Below are positions 39,596 through 50,050 of a stretch of 64,000 bases of DNA, piece after piece. The notes below the pieces were generated by a model, which was not told where the DNA came from, did no database searches, and was given only the letters and a program-made list of their open reading frames with translations. This DNA comes from Schizochytrium sp. TIO01 (taxonomy: Eukaryota > Sar > Bigyra > Thraustochytrida > Thraustochytriidae). The stretch lies in the NCBI GenBank assembly GCA_004764695.1, contig SMSO01000014.1:2431148-2495147 (forward strand), read 5' to 3'. How positions within the stretch are numbered: the stretch's first letter is position 1; every line of letters starts with the position of its first letter. A program made the translations under genes and the position numbers.

Positions 39596-40527
39596 ACCTA
39601 TAAAATTTGCAAAACATGCATTCCCTATGCTGACAATGGGGAGCTAAAGCCCAATCGTGGGTTAAAAACAAACCCGCAACTCAACGAAAATTCTTAAATC
39701 ATGTCTTTGGATAGATAGGAAGCACAGAAGGATGCCTCCAGCGGCGTGAATATTACGATCGGCTACGCATTTGTATTTTTGGGGGGTCATTTGCAAACCC
39801 TGGATGTTCCCAGCTTGTCGTGGATGATACCACATTCATTGCGTGGTTTGGAAGTGGCAAATAACCAGTTTACACCACTGGCAGGGAGAAGCTCGGCTTT
39901 GTAAATGAGCGTTTGTCGGAAGCGAACAAACGGCACATCATTCGAGCTGTCTTGATTTTGATCCGTCTTGTAAACCTATTGAGGTTTCGGATTTAGGCAA
40001 AACATCGTAGTTTTCACAGAGCCAAGCGCAAGCTTGCGGTGAATCTCGGTAGTTCAGCAGGGCGCGCAAGCCCAGCCTTTAATGATATTGTAGACGGCGG
40101 AGGCGTCTGGATGGGCACGCTGGAGGCCACCCATATGGTGCTTCAAGTTCGCTTTTTATTTGACGGAGGACACTCCTGGTGTAGATAATGCTCGCGCGGC
40201 TGCCGGAACAAACCGCTGTTATAGGTGTGCTCAGCGTCGTCACTTGAATATATGCGTTTGTCTCCGGGGAAGTACCCAAAGGGCTCTTGCTAAAATGCCA
40301 AACTTCTGGTTGGAGTACTTTGTTGGCTTGTATTTTAGCTTTGCTTCGCTTGTAGCGTTCGGAGCTTGGTGGTTCCTTGGCCATTCCATTTTCTTACCTA
40401 ATCTCCGCTTTAAAAACAAAACAAAACAAAACACTAAAATAAAGACCTTACTAATATAATCTATCATTCATTATATGGAATAGTTCCTGCCATTTGGAGG
40501 TTATATAAGTTTTAACGTTTCGTAGGT
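39596..40527 (-). mobile_element. Internally deleted Fanzor element
   Basis: About 930 bases. The left end (ACCTATAAAATTTGCAAAAC, then TGCATTCCCTATGCTGACA) matches the left end of the 59.1 kb element. The right end (TATGGAATAGTTCC, GGAGGTTATATAAGTTTTAACG, CGTAGG) matches that element's right end. At about 40051-40060 the sequence jumps from the RuvC-II-proximal region (GAATCTCGGTAGT) straight to the N-terminal coding region (CAGGGCGCGCAAGCCC), removing about 1.6 kb relative to the larger copy. Short GCGCGC-containing sequences lie at both deletion ends. This is a nonautonomous derivative: both ends kept, nuclease core lost. Orientation is that of the nuclease remnant (minus strand). Confidence 0.85.
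39700..40190 (-). pseudogene. Fanzor nuclease remnant (deleted copy)
   Basis: On the minus strand the remnant starts near 40190 with the same leader and N-terminal residues as the larger copy (LQRAHPDAS; the ATG has become GTG and an early stop is present). It then joins directly to TEIHRKLA, and to remnants of the KSETS (FETS equivalent) block, ECGIIHDKLGTS and, after a frameshift, CVADRNIHAAGGIL. The RuvC-I block is absent because of the deletion. It cannot encode an active nuclease. Confidence 0.78.
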
Positions 40528-41625
40528 GGTTTCGATTTAAGCCAAAGATTACCTTCGTGCAAGCTCAGGGGTGAACCAGATCCAGTGAAAAAGTGCAGAA
40601 AGCAGAACAACTTGCCCGAAAGAGGTCTCAAGTGGTCATTAATCGCGATGGAAAGAGAAAGAAACAACAAGGAATCTAAATGCTAAATAATGGTGTTCAA
40701 ATGAAATTAAAAAAGCAATGAAGGTTTAAAATCTCCTAATTTAACGAACAATGATTTATACTTGATCATGTGAGCGCGATTTCGTGACAAGTTTAACGAA
40801 TATTTCAATCGGTCTTGATACTCGGTGAGAAGCTGGTATGTATGTGTTGCGTTAGGCTTCGTTTCGTAATTATATCACCTTGCAAGAAATCGTACGTTTT
40901 TAGTGTGGTGCTAGTTCTGTTCTCTTCATGAGTTAATCATAGCTATCATGTTTCGGATGGCTATGATTTATGAGTTCGCTTTATACGCAAAGTACTTTGT
41001 TCGAAGCTAGCAGCAAAAGTGATTAAACATATAAACAATATCTGCTCTGAAGGCAACTTTTGCCTTCCTCTTGACAATCAAGGATTGCATTTTCACAAAT
41101 ATCTCTGCAATTGCAATTAACAGCCAATGGAGTCTAATATTAAGGACTGGATGGTTTATTTGTGAGATTTTGATTGCATAGCCTGAGTATTCGGTGACCC
41201 CACGTAGTACTACAACTGATAGAACTCACAGCATGATTAGCGATAGTAACAATATCGGGTACTCGGATTGGGGTAAATAATGGATATAAGTATTATTACT
41301 AGCAATGTTTTTAGAATGAAGAAAAAATACTCTTCTCTAAGTAAAATATTTGTCTGTTCCGAATTCTTAATTCTTACTTGTACTACCTGCCTACCTACTA
41401 CCTGCCTACCTAAAATGACCTAGTAATATTTCATGCTTATATTCGGGTGTTGGGGACTAGTTATGTAGAACAGAACAGAGTAAGAAAGAACAATAAAATA
41501 GAATGAAAGACTCAGAAGCCCTATTTAGGAAAGAAGACGGGCATGGCAGATAACGTACGGAGACAGACTATATAGCGACAAAGGAGAGGCAGATAAGCAA
41601 CAGGCCCAGAGACGCAGGCCTTGGA
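40528..41625. other. Intergenic, no gene recognised
   Basis: AT-rich spacer. Near 41383-41412 a 15-base unit (ACTACCTGCCTACCT) is duplicated in tandem, a dense cluster of the TACCTA-type motif. The last 100 bases are the leader of the PP2A gene. Confidence 0.5.
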
Positions 41626-43870
41626 ATGACATCTACTGCACTGTCTGGGGAAAACAAGGGGGCGGGTCTGGGAAGTCTGGGAGGGACTAGTGTTGCAAGC
41701 CACATGCATCAAACTCAGACCCGAAGGCGATCTGATTCTGGAGGCAATGCAGAGGAGATAGCAGCCATGGCGGCTGCAAGCTCGGCGAGGAAATTGTCGC
41801 CGTCAACACCAAGCAAAGATTTAAGAAGCAGACTTGGGCTTACTCCAATTTCGACAGGACCTGGGACCGGACCTGAAGCAGTGGAGCTTGTCGCATTATC
41901 GTCATCATCAACAGTAATTGCGTCTTCCTCTTCTTCAGGAGTTATGTCCACAGCAACAGGAGGCGCTCAACTCAAGGTTGATGAGCTCATGTTCAAATTT
42001 CTTTCCCAGGAGAATAATCATGCAATGCTCACTCGCCTCGTGGAGGACTTTGAGGCTGGGCTAGATCTGCAGCCCTCAACAAACATTCGGCCACTTTCTT
42101 CACCTGTGCTCTCTCCGCGAACCAAAGGTCAACGGCAAGCCTTTTCGCCACCGCGGAGCCCTCGGTCACCAGCATCGCCACGTTCCTCGCCTCTTTCATC
42201 GCCTCGAGCATCACCTCGAGCTAGGTCTCCTCGTGCTGGTCTTTCGGCTCACGTTTCTCCACGCAAGAATTTAGTGGGGAAGCTCATCACTGCAGATAGC
42301 CTCACTTTAGACGGTAGAGGTCCTTTGCAAACAGAGCCGGGGTCTGAATTTGACCATAAAACTCTTAGCGATGGCACAGCCTCTCCACACGACGAATCGC
42401 GCTCCAGTAGCCAAGCAACACAGCAATCCCAAGTCCTTATTCCACCTTTGCGTATTGCCCGGGAGCGATCGCCAGTCCGTGTAGCAGATCTTTCCATAGA
42501 GATTTCTCGTGAAATCGATCGCTACTTTGACTGCGCAAATTCAAATGGAATATGCAAAAACGACTTCGTTTCTGTATGCAAGGGACTTTGCAACTTCCCC
42601 ACGTTTCTTAACGAAAGTCTCTGTAAGCGAATCCTAGAGATTGCCCCTGGTGATTTGGGAAATTCAACAGAAATCCTGGACGGCTCTCGCCGAGCCGAAG
42701 GGAAATCTAGCGACCCTCCTGAGTTTTCTTCACGGCACGAATCAAAAACTGATCGCGGATCTGCTCCCGAAGCTAATGGGGACGGGGAAACCTACATCTC
42801 TAAAAAGCAATTCTTGAAATTTTGGGTTGAAGAAATGGAACCATACGATGATCAAGATCGTTTCTTCCGGTTGCTCAAACCAATGCATCGCGACTATATG
42901 CTGAGCGAAGATTTCATGCCACATTTAGAAGAGCTCTTAGCTTATCATCCAGGACTTGAGTTTCTCGAAAGTACTCCGGAATTCCAAGAAAAGTATGCAC
43001 GAACTGTAGCAGCACGCATAATGTTTCGGAATTAACACATCACGGAGTGGGCACATTACACGTCGGGAATTTCGGAAATCTGATCTTCTAGAGGTTTGTC
43101 ATCAAGTTGATGAAGAAGAAGACATCAATCTTGTTTTCAAATATTTCAACTACGAGGGTTTCTATGTTTGCTATGTCAAGTTTTGGGAACTTGATACTGA
43201 TCATGACTTTCTTCTTTCCAAAGAAGATCTTATGCGGCATGGTGGGCATGCCTTGATTCCTAAAATTGTTGATCGGATCTTTGAGCAACCTGTCTACCCC
43301 TTCATGAGTGGGGATGAGCAGGGGCGTATGGGTTATGAAGACTTTGTGTATTTCTTCCTTGCTGAGGAGGACAAGAGTAATGAAGCAAGTATTCGGTATT
43401 GGTTCGATTGTGTAGACTTGGATGGAGATGGTGTGATTACGCCTTGGGAAATGAAAATCTTCTATGATGGCCAGCTTTCCCGCCTTCAATCTTATGGTCA
43501 TGAAGCTATCTCATTTGCCGATGTACTATGCCAGGCTCATGATTTTGTCCATCCGCGCACAGAGGGAAGATTTGTTCTTGCCGACTTCTGCAAGCCTGAG
43601 GTAATCAAGATTAGTGGCATGATGTTCAACATACTGTTCAACCTTAACAAATTCATTGCTTTTGAACAAAGGGATCCTCATTGGATCCGTGCCCAGCATG
43701 AAAACCCTGACCTTACTGACTGGGATCGTTTTGTTGCGATTGAATACGCGCGCCTTGCCTCGGCAGAAGAAGAACGTGAGCTGGAGGAGGAGGATATGGC
43801 TAATTGGTCCGCCGACGGTAATCAGTTTGATCAGCAATCCTGGCAATTTAGTAGCGAGTCTCCTTTCTAA
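41626..43870 (+). CDS. PP2A B''-type regulatory subunit (EF-hand) with one extra base at about 43030
   Basis: PP2A B'' (PPP2R3/PR72-type) subunits bind the PP2A scaffold/catalytic core and direct it to substrates in a calcium-dependent manner. Frame one (41626-43029, 468 codons) has a long disordered Ser/Pro/Arg N-terminus (SPRSPRSPASPRSSP), then VRVADLSIEISREIDRYF, FLKFWVEEME and QEKYARTVAARIMFR. It then meets TAA at 43033. The family sequence continues without loss one base later (INTSRSGHITRREFRKSDLL, KFWELDTDHDFLLSKEDL, and FDCVDLDGDGVITPWEM, a full EF-hand loop) to 43870. The frame from 43031 to 43870 is open, giving about 747 residues if one A is skipped. Without it the EF-hands are lost. 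A one-base insertion (sequencing, assembly or recent mutation) is the simplest reading; recoding cannot be excluded. Confidence 0.88.
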
Positions 43871-44394
43871 TGGGTCATATATTCCTACTAAATTCGCGGC
43901 TGCTGTGTACACGATGCTGTTTCCTCTACGCAATCCTTCAAATAGGTTGTATTCTTTTTTTATTGTGAGATGAAGATAACAAGTGAGTATTTTAAAGTAA
44001 ATAGTTGATCCAATGAAGTCACATACCATGGTGGGTACGGTAAAACTGAAAATCAGAGGGGGAGAGCGGATTGAGGTTTAATGAAGTCCACAATCACTTG
44101 TTTTACTAGCGGGAGAGTCGCACCAACAACGAACACTGGAAACTGGAAATACAAAATTGGAGGATTTTGTATATTTTCATCGCTAAAACAGAGAGGTGCA
44201 CTTGGCACCGACCGCTCTGGTGTAGGGGATCGGTCTATTCATTGAGGATTTTGTTCTGCCAGACAGCAGCAAAATCTTCGAATAGAGGAATTAAAAAAAA
44301 AAAGCAAATAGACTATTTATTTATTTTCCTTCTGTGGAGTTGTTCCGGAAAAGAGGTAGATGCGAACGTATAGAGCCCTCATTTGCGTTTCAAA
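43871..44394. other. Convergent spacer, no gene recognised
   Basis: About 520 bases with an A-run near 44292-44303. The short frames seen here are not protein-like. Confidence 0.5.
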
Positions 44395-45177
44395 TTATTG
44401 TCCCCATCGGTCAGCAGTTTTCAGGTACTCTTCCTCTTCCGGAGTACTCTGGCGACCGAGAACAGCATTTCGATGGGGATAGCGGCCAAACTTCTCGATG
44501 ACCTCTGCATGCGATTTTGCAAAGCTAAGACCGTTCTGCGCATAGGCCTTCTGCCATCCATCAGGAAGGCAACCTTCTTGAGTTTCATAAAATTCAATAA
44601 CTTTTTTGTGGTCCTCGATATCTTCTGAGTGCATCAATGGCATATACCAAAATGTTCGGACAGTAAAAGGAAGGTCAATGTCCATTCCATTATCAAGAGC
44701 TTTTTTGACAATGCCTCGAACTTTTCCATCCTGTGCAAACGCCTCAGATTTTCCGCGATAGATGTTACGTGACATTTGGTCTCCAAGAATGCATGAAGCA
44801 GTTACACCTTTGGCAGTCTCAGGCCACTCATCATATTTGCCTTCTTTGAACTTCTGCAGATCTTCTCCAAACTTATTGCGAATATCTTCGTCAATGGCGT
44901 GCTTTTCCTCAGCTGATAAAGGTTTTCCATCTTCTACGCCAAACCATAGGCGGCCCGCTTTTTTCAAGCCATCTTGGCCGAACCCTGTTTCCTCCAGAGC
45001 CTTAAACCAATACTCATACACAGCTTTCTGCCGTTCGAGGCTCTCGCCTTTGGCGCCACGGCTTTCGGTTTGACCCATCGCAGCAGAATATCCACGAGTG
45101 CCTTTAATGAGTTGCAAACCTACAGAACGAGAGGTGGTTCGGAACAGCTTCAAGTTATTCTGCGCACACGAAAGCAT
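44395..45177 (-). CDS. DUF924-family protein, probably mitochondrial
   Basis: The 260-residue protein has a presequence-like N-terminus (LSCAQNNLKLFRTTSRSVGLQLIKG) followed by a complete DUF924 domain: VYEYWFKALEETGFG, LWFGVED, GVTASCILGDQMSRNIYRG, DLPFTVRTFWYMPLMHSED, and FGRYPHRNAVLGRQSTPEEEEYL at the end. The family is widespread in bacteria and scattered in eukaryotes, all-helical and TPR-like, with unknown biochemical function. The PHRN and LGR(Q/E)ST(P/A)EE signature is intact. A bacterial or organellar origin is possible. The start choice rests on the presequence. Confidence 0.88.
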   Translation of the reverse strand: MLSCAQNNLKLFRTTSRSVGLQLIKGTRGYSAAMGQTESRGAKGESLERQKAVYEYWFKALEETGFGQDGLKKAGRLWFGVEDGKPLSAEEKHAIDEDIRNKFGEDLQKFKEGKYDEWPETAKGVTASCILGDQMSRNIYRGKSEAFAQDGKVRGIVKKALDNGMDIDLPFTVRTFWYMPLMHSEDIEDHKKVIEFYETQEGCLPDGWQKAYAQNGLSFAKSHAEVIEKFGRYPHRNAVLGRQSTPEEEEYLKTADRWGQ

Positions 45178-46694
45178 CCAGGCGATTGGGGTATGGAGCA
45201 GGGTTCAGGTTGCTTGATGCAGATCCAGACTTTCGAGTTCCGTAATTTCCCCTAGATTAATTTTTACGATTCTGTCTGTGCTTCAGGTAAATGAGCGTTT
45301 ACAACCCTGAAGTTGTTTCACTGAGGCTCTTAGAGCTCTGCTAGTGCATTTATACAACTTCATAGTAGTAAATATGGTATAGCAGGTAGCTAGAAGATGC
45401 TACCTACCTCCTTTTCAAAAGGAGGGTTCTCTTGTTCTTTCTAAGGCAATATCAACTCGTTCCTTGTTCTTCAGGTGCAGATAATAATACTAGGTAGTTT
45501 CTAGTTCGAGTGAACGATATTGAACATTAGTGAACAATGTCAGAATGAAAAGAAGTCACTTTGTGGAGAAATCCATGTAAAAACATCTTTCTGATTGATG
45601 CACAAAATGAAGCCATCCTCAGTGTTCCTCAGAGAAAAGCCACAGCTAAAACAAGCTAAATCAAACATTTTCTTTCTTGCACATTGATTGGATATCTAAA
45701 GCTTATTAGAAGACCAGCCAAATTATTATGTGCTTGTGAGCAAAAACCACATCCAAAACACTCGTTCAGGAAATCCCATTGATGATAAAGGTCAGGGAGT
45801 TCAACTGATTTATTTTTACAGGTCTAAAGTATGAATCTCAAAAGATATAAAACTACAATTGTTTTTGGATTCCTCAAATTTTCTACAATCTTATCTTTAC
45901 GATGCTATTAGATAAACTCCTGACAAAGTATTGCACTTCAATTCGTTACGGTCGATTGAGCTCTGCAAGATTTCTTGCCAAACGCCGATGATAAGCAAGG
46001 ATTGAGCGGTGGCTCGCTCAAGTAGATCTTACTGAGCTCCACGTTGAAAGAACAAATTGGTAATTTACCTCAGAAGCTTTCCAGCGAATCCACCATTGCT
46101 CTCATCTCTCTGGGTAAAGTAACATTTGTTGTGTTTTTATGTTCTCAAAGCAGCATGCACTGCATAGTAGAATGCAGGAACTGAAATGAAATCTCCATCT
46201 GAGCACCTAATACCTCGATTGATTCTTTGACTTCGTTTCGAGAGATTTCAAGTTGTATTGGAATTCTCACTCAATATATAACCACTACATTTATCTGAGT
46301 TTTGATCTGATGAACAAACAGATTGTCTAAACTCTATCGACCATATTTGAGAGATCCCAATCTCAGCAAAATAAAATATGAATACAACACTAAATAGTTT
46401 CGCCATTAAGTCTTACTTATCTGTCCCACACTAAAATCACCTTTATGTTCGCAAACTGAAGTTTCTTTACTACTGCCTCCCATGAACTCCGGTCTTCGTA
46501 AGCGAGAGGTAGTATCTGGTTCCTCTCTTGCCTCGCTCTGCGTCTTTGTCGCATGCGCTGGGATGGCTCAAGGCTTAATCTGGATACTGGCGAGCTCTTT
46601 CATGAATAGACAGGCATATTTCTGGTCATCCTGGCACACATACAACTCGCAAATGTGTAGTAGTAGCCTCGAATGTATCGCATCATAATCATGG

Positions 46695-46748
46695 TCGACT
46701 CAGCCGAAGATGTGATCATCATCGACTCGGCCGAAGATACATTCTATT
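46695..46748. repeat. 27-bp tandem duplication
   Basis: TCGACTCAGCCGAAGATGTG and the bases after it recur 27 bases later as TCGACTCGGCCGAAGATAC. The period is a multiple of three and lies within a 48-codon plus-strand frame (46691-46837) that would repeat DSAED. No family is recognised. Confidence 0.85.
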
Positions 46749-47116
46749 GTAGTCTGCGCCGGTCCTGTGCAAGGCGTCCGATGGTCCGAGCACCGTCCCT
46801 CATGACCCTCCAGGAGTATCTCTGTCGTCCCTGGTGATCGTACCTAGGAGGTACTACGTAGAGTAAGTAGAGAGAGGAGAAGAGGCCACACACAGGCTTT
46901 AAAGAAAAAAAGAAAAATCTTTTCTGGGCTTCCTACGTACCGGCCTACCTAACACTTGACGCGATCGAAAAGCGGAGAGAACTTGAGGAAATGTGATTTC
47001 CATAGCCCACAAGTTTATAATTCGAGACGACAACTTGCGAACTGATTCTTTATCAAGTTTGATTCACTTTGCTTCGCGTAAAAGGTCTCAAAAAAATTGA
47101 GTCGAGTTGGGGAACA

Positions 47117-47160
47117 GGATTGTTTGTGATTGTTTGTGATTGTTTGTGATTGTTTGTTTG
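47117..47160. repeat. GATTGTTTGT decamer tandem repeat
   Basis: Four consecutive near-perfect copies of a 10-base unit in noncoding DNA. Confidence 0.95.
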
Positions 47161-47496
47161 TCTATATTTATGATTAAATTCCAAAGACAAGAGACCGAAA
47201 TGAAGTTGACGTTGGGACTGATTTGTAAAGATCGTCGCAGATACCGAAGGGCCCATAGCCAGCCTCGCTGGTTGGTGCTGCGATGGAGGTTCTAAGTCAT
47301 CACCATTCGGTTTGTTTTCGCTCTTTTCAGGCTGACGCCTAGCTCAACTTGAGACACAGGCTGTCCCAGAGTCCTGCCAACTAACTCTCTAGAGAGGTAC
47401 TTGTGGCCGGAGAGATCAATTTCATTTCATGGTGGCTTCGATGTTTCGAGTTGCAGAGGCTGCTTGGTCGACTCGGAGGCCGCCTTTCTTTGGCCT

Positions 47497-47526
47497 CCAG
47501 CTAGCTAGCTAGAGCTAGCTAGCTGG
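47497..47526. repeat. CTAG-rich near-perfect palindrome
   Basis: The 30 bases CCAG(CTAG)n...CTGG read almost identically on both strands and could form a cruciform or hairpin. A second inverted pair, GGAGGCC and GGCCTCC, lies just left at 47475-47498. Confidence 0.85.
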
Positions 47527-47997
47527 GTCCACGCATCAGCCAAACTCCCGAGTCCTTCGCACACGTACTCACACGAAGATGAGCATTGAGTCGGTGTTCC
47601 ACCGGCCTTCCGAGTATGCGAAATCTTCGCCCCAGGCTGGCTGGCCTCTGGTTCGCAGTGGAGGTCGACGCAGATGGAGTAAGCCGGCCCTGCGCTAGGC
47701 GTCGACTCTCAGCGTCTCCTCTTGCTGACAACCTCAACTCGGACGGCTGAGAACAGCAGCAGCACGAAGAACTGAAAGACTCGGTTAGAATGTGGACGAT
47801 TGTCGGGAATACGCAGAAACATTCCCAGCGCGAAGTCAATGATTCGAGAGCTTGTTGAAAGGCGAACTCCATTCCTCTTTTCTGTATCGAACACCCACTC
47901 CCACTCTAGGCAGAGGCCGCAGAGAATGAGGTGAAATCTTATCGCTTGAGTAAAATTCAAGCCAAAGAGGGCCACTCGATGACAGTTCAACTAGCGA

Positions 47998-48048
47998 TAC
48001 CTACCTACCTACCTACCTACCTACCTACCTACCTACCTACCTACCTAC
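47998..48048. repeat. (TACC)n microsatellite
   Basis: About 12 perfect copies of TACC, the same core as the dispersed TACCTA motif. Confidence 0.97.
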
Positions 48049-48438
48049 TCATCCAGCATCGTTTCCATCCATAGGCTGCGGTTCAAAAAGAATGAGGCAC
48101 TATTAGACGTCTTCTTGTTTCGAAAAAAATAATAATAGATTGGAATACTATGGTAAGTGATAGGCAAGCCTTAGTATTGCAGGAAGGTGAGCTTCGCGAT
48201 CCACTTCGACTCCGGTAGATAGGTCTTGATTTACTCGTGTTACTCAGCATAGTACCTAAACAGTACTAGTTTTTTTTCTTTGTAAATTAAAAAGGAGAGG
48301 TTTTTTCAAAGATGATGTACCACAAACAGACTAGGTCAGATCTTCAGCAGAACCGTAACTTGATTGATGAGGAAAGAACAAAGTCCAAGTTAGACAATCT
48401 TGCAACAGGTCGCTACAAATTAAGAGTGGGAAAATACA

Positions 48439-49398
48439 ATGTTTGGCCGTGCCAGTACCCACTTAGCCATGCCGAAGTCCTTGACTCGGCCTAATTTCTT
48501 TTGCTCTCGTGACGTGCTTCTGCGCATCAGAGGAACTGCCAATTCCATTCGTGAAGCGCATGGCGCATCCACAACAGAATGCTATAACGCCAAGAGGGTT
48601 GTTGAGGGTGGTAATGTGCATGATCTTCCAGAGACAGGAAGTCTCGCTCGTGGAGTCGTCATGAGCGCAGAAATGATTTCACCTACGACTAGAGCCTTGA
48701 AATTTCTCATTCAGACAGAACCGCAGCATCTCAAAGCGCAACAGTTCGGGAGTGACTCAGAAAGAACTCCTCAGCCTGCGGATGCAGGCGGGTTTGCATT
48801 CCGCCCTGGACAATGGGCTGATTGCCTGATCCCTCACTGTGAAGAAATCGGGGGATTCTCTATGACCAGTTCCCCACTCGAACTGCCGCATCTGTCATTT
48901 GCAGTAAAAGATAGCGACCATGCTGCTGCCAAAGCTGCTGTGCATAGTGCTCAAGTTGGCGATGAGTGGCTTTTCCGGGTGGGGGGTCATTTATGTTTGC
49001 CAAGTGAGATTGACCCGGATTCAACTCTCGTTTTCATTGCAGGGGGGATCGGCATCACCCCGCTATACTCGATGGCGCACCATTTAGCTCTGAATCGCAC
49101 GCTACCTCGCAAGACAATTTTCATCCATACTTCGAAGTCTGCAGATGAACTTTTGTTTAAGAAAGAACTCACGAAAATCGCAGGTCAATACCCCAAGAAA
49201 TTCTCGTACCTACCGTGGGTTTCTGATGATCAAGGGCTTCTTCAAGATGAAAATATTGCAGAGGTTCTTAGTGGGGTTGATGTAGAGAATGCATTTTGCT
49301 ATCTATGCGGTCCAACACACTTTGCACCCGACTTAAAGAGCATCATCTCTTCATTGGGCGTGCCAAAGGCTCACATATATGGTGAGAAGTGGTGGTAA
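48439..49398 (+). CDS. OXNAD1-like NAD/FAD-binding oxidoreductase, probably mitochondrial
   Basis: The protein has up to 319 residues. After a presequence-like stretch (FCSRDVLLRIRGTANSIREAH) the ferredoxin-reductase fold is clear. The flavin-binding part is FRPGQWADCLIP and GGFSMTSSP, where a normal reductase has RxY(S/T). The NAD-binding part is VFIAGGIGITPLYSMAHHL, FIHTSKSADELLFKKEL and CYLCGPTHFAPDLKSII, ending EKWW. The order and the aromatic C-terminus match OXNAD1 proteins. The RxYS flavin motif is replaced by GGFSMTS, as in that family, so flavin binding may be weak. Substrate unknown. A second in-frame ATG at 48469 could also be the start; both give an N-terminal extension compatible with mitochondrial import. 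Confidence 0.85.
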   Translation: MFGRASTHLAMPKSLTRPNFFCSRDVLLRIRGTANSIREAHGASTTECYNAKRVVEGGNVHDLPETGSLARGVVMSAEMISPTTRALKFLIQTEPQHLKAQQFGSDSERTPQPADAGGFAFRPGQWADCLIPHCEEIGGFSMTSSPLELPHLSFAVKDSDHAAAKAAVHSAQVGDEWLFRVGGHLCLPSEIDPDSTLVFIAGGIGITPLYSMAHHLALNRTLPRKTIFIHTSKSADELLFKKELTKIAGQYPKKFSYLPWVSDDQGLLQDENIAEVLSGVDVENAFCYLCGPTHFAPDLKSIISSLGVPKAHIYGEKWW

Positions 49399-50050
49399 AT
49401 CATGCTTCGAGCCCTTGCTGCTGCCACTCTCGAAGCCTCGCCAAGCAATCGTTCCTTGGGGGTGTATATTGGATTCCCCGAAAAGTTCGTTTTCTCATTT
49501 TTTCTCTGTTGTATATAGTTCAAAGTCAAAAGCATCAGTAGAGTATGCGTCCTCCTTCTCTGTCTTCTTTTGTTGAGAACTAACTTGAAACAACAATATT
49601 GATAATATAAGAATCTCAAATTTTTGCGCTCGAAGTCTTCATGCGAAATAGTTTAAATGTATCATGCAGCCGAGTGCAGCGTACCTCAGAAGTTATTTTA
49701 TCTGAGTAGCTCAATATTGAAGTAACCTGCTTCACGAAAAGTTTGAACATGCAGAGGCAACTTGCTGCTTTTTGCAAATGTATCATTGAGTCTCATTGGC
49801 TATCTTCTTCGTTCTATTATACCGCCTACCTGTTTTCGTAGGTACCTGCTAAGTAGCATTTTAAAATGTAAAAAAAAAAACATAGAAAGGAAGGATGCTA
49901 CTAAGCTAAGATAACCATTCTTAACCGAAGTTATCTTGTACGTAAACATAATACTCTCCGTCAAATCTGGAGTTGACAACCAAAAGACAAAACCCATAAA
50001 GTCTTCACGCACCGTACCTACGTGGAAGGCAAACTAGCATTATTGCAAGG
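49399..50050. other. Intergenic, no gene recognised
   Basis: AT-rich spacer with an A-run at 49870-49880 and paired motifs CCTACCTG and GTAGGTACC near 49825-49845. The short frames are not supported. Confidence 0.5.

Larger units (their letters stand above)
45178..48438. other. 3.3 kb intergenic region with several unusual repeats
   Basis: AT-rich to about 46450, then more mixed. It contains a 27-bp tandem duplication at 46695-46748, a decamer repeat, a CTAG palindrome, a TACC array and TAGGTA motifs (45381, 46844). A plus-strand frame at 46482-46688 has one hydrophobic stretch but starts at an unsupported ATG and matches nothing. No gene is claimed. Confidence 0.5.

Noticed and set aside
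43030-43232. An intron or second gene between the two PP2A B'' frames
   Set aside because: The frame from 43031 to 43870 is open and continues the family sequence without gap, so a one-base shift suffices.
46482-46688. 68-codon frame with a hydrophobic stretch
   Set aside because: Random-looking composition, rich in Ser and Trp, no motif, and isolated in a repeat-rich spacer.
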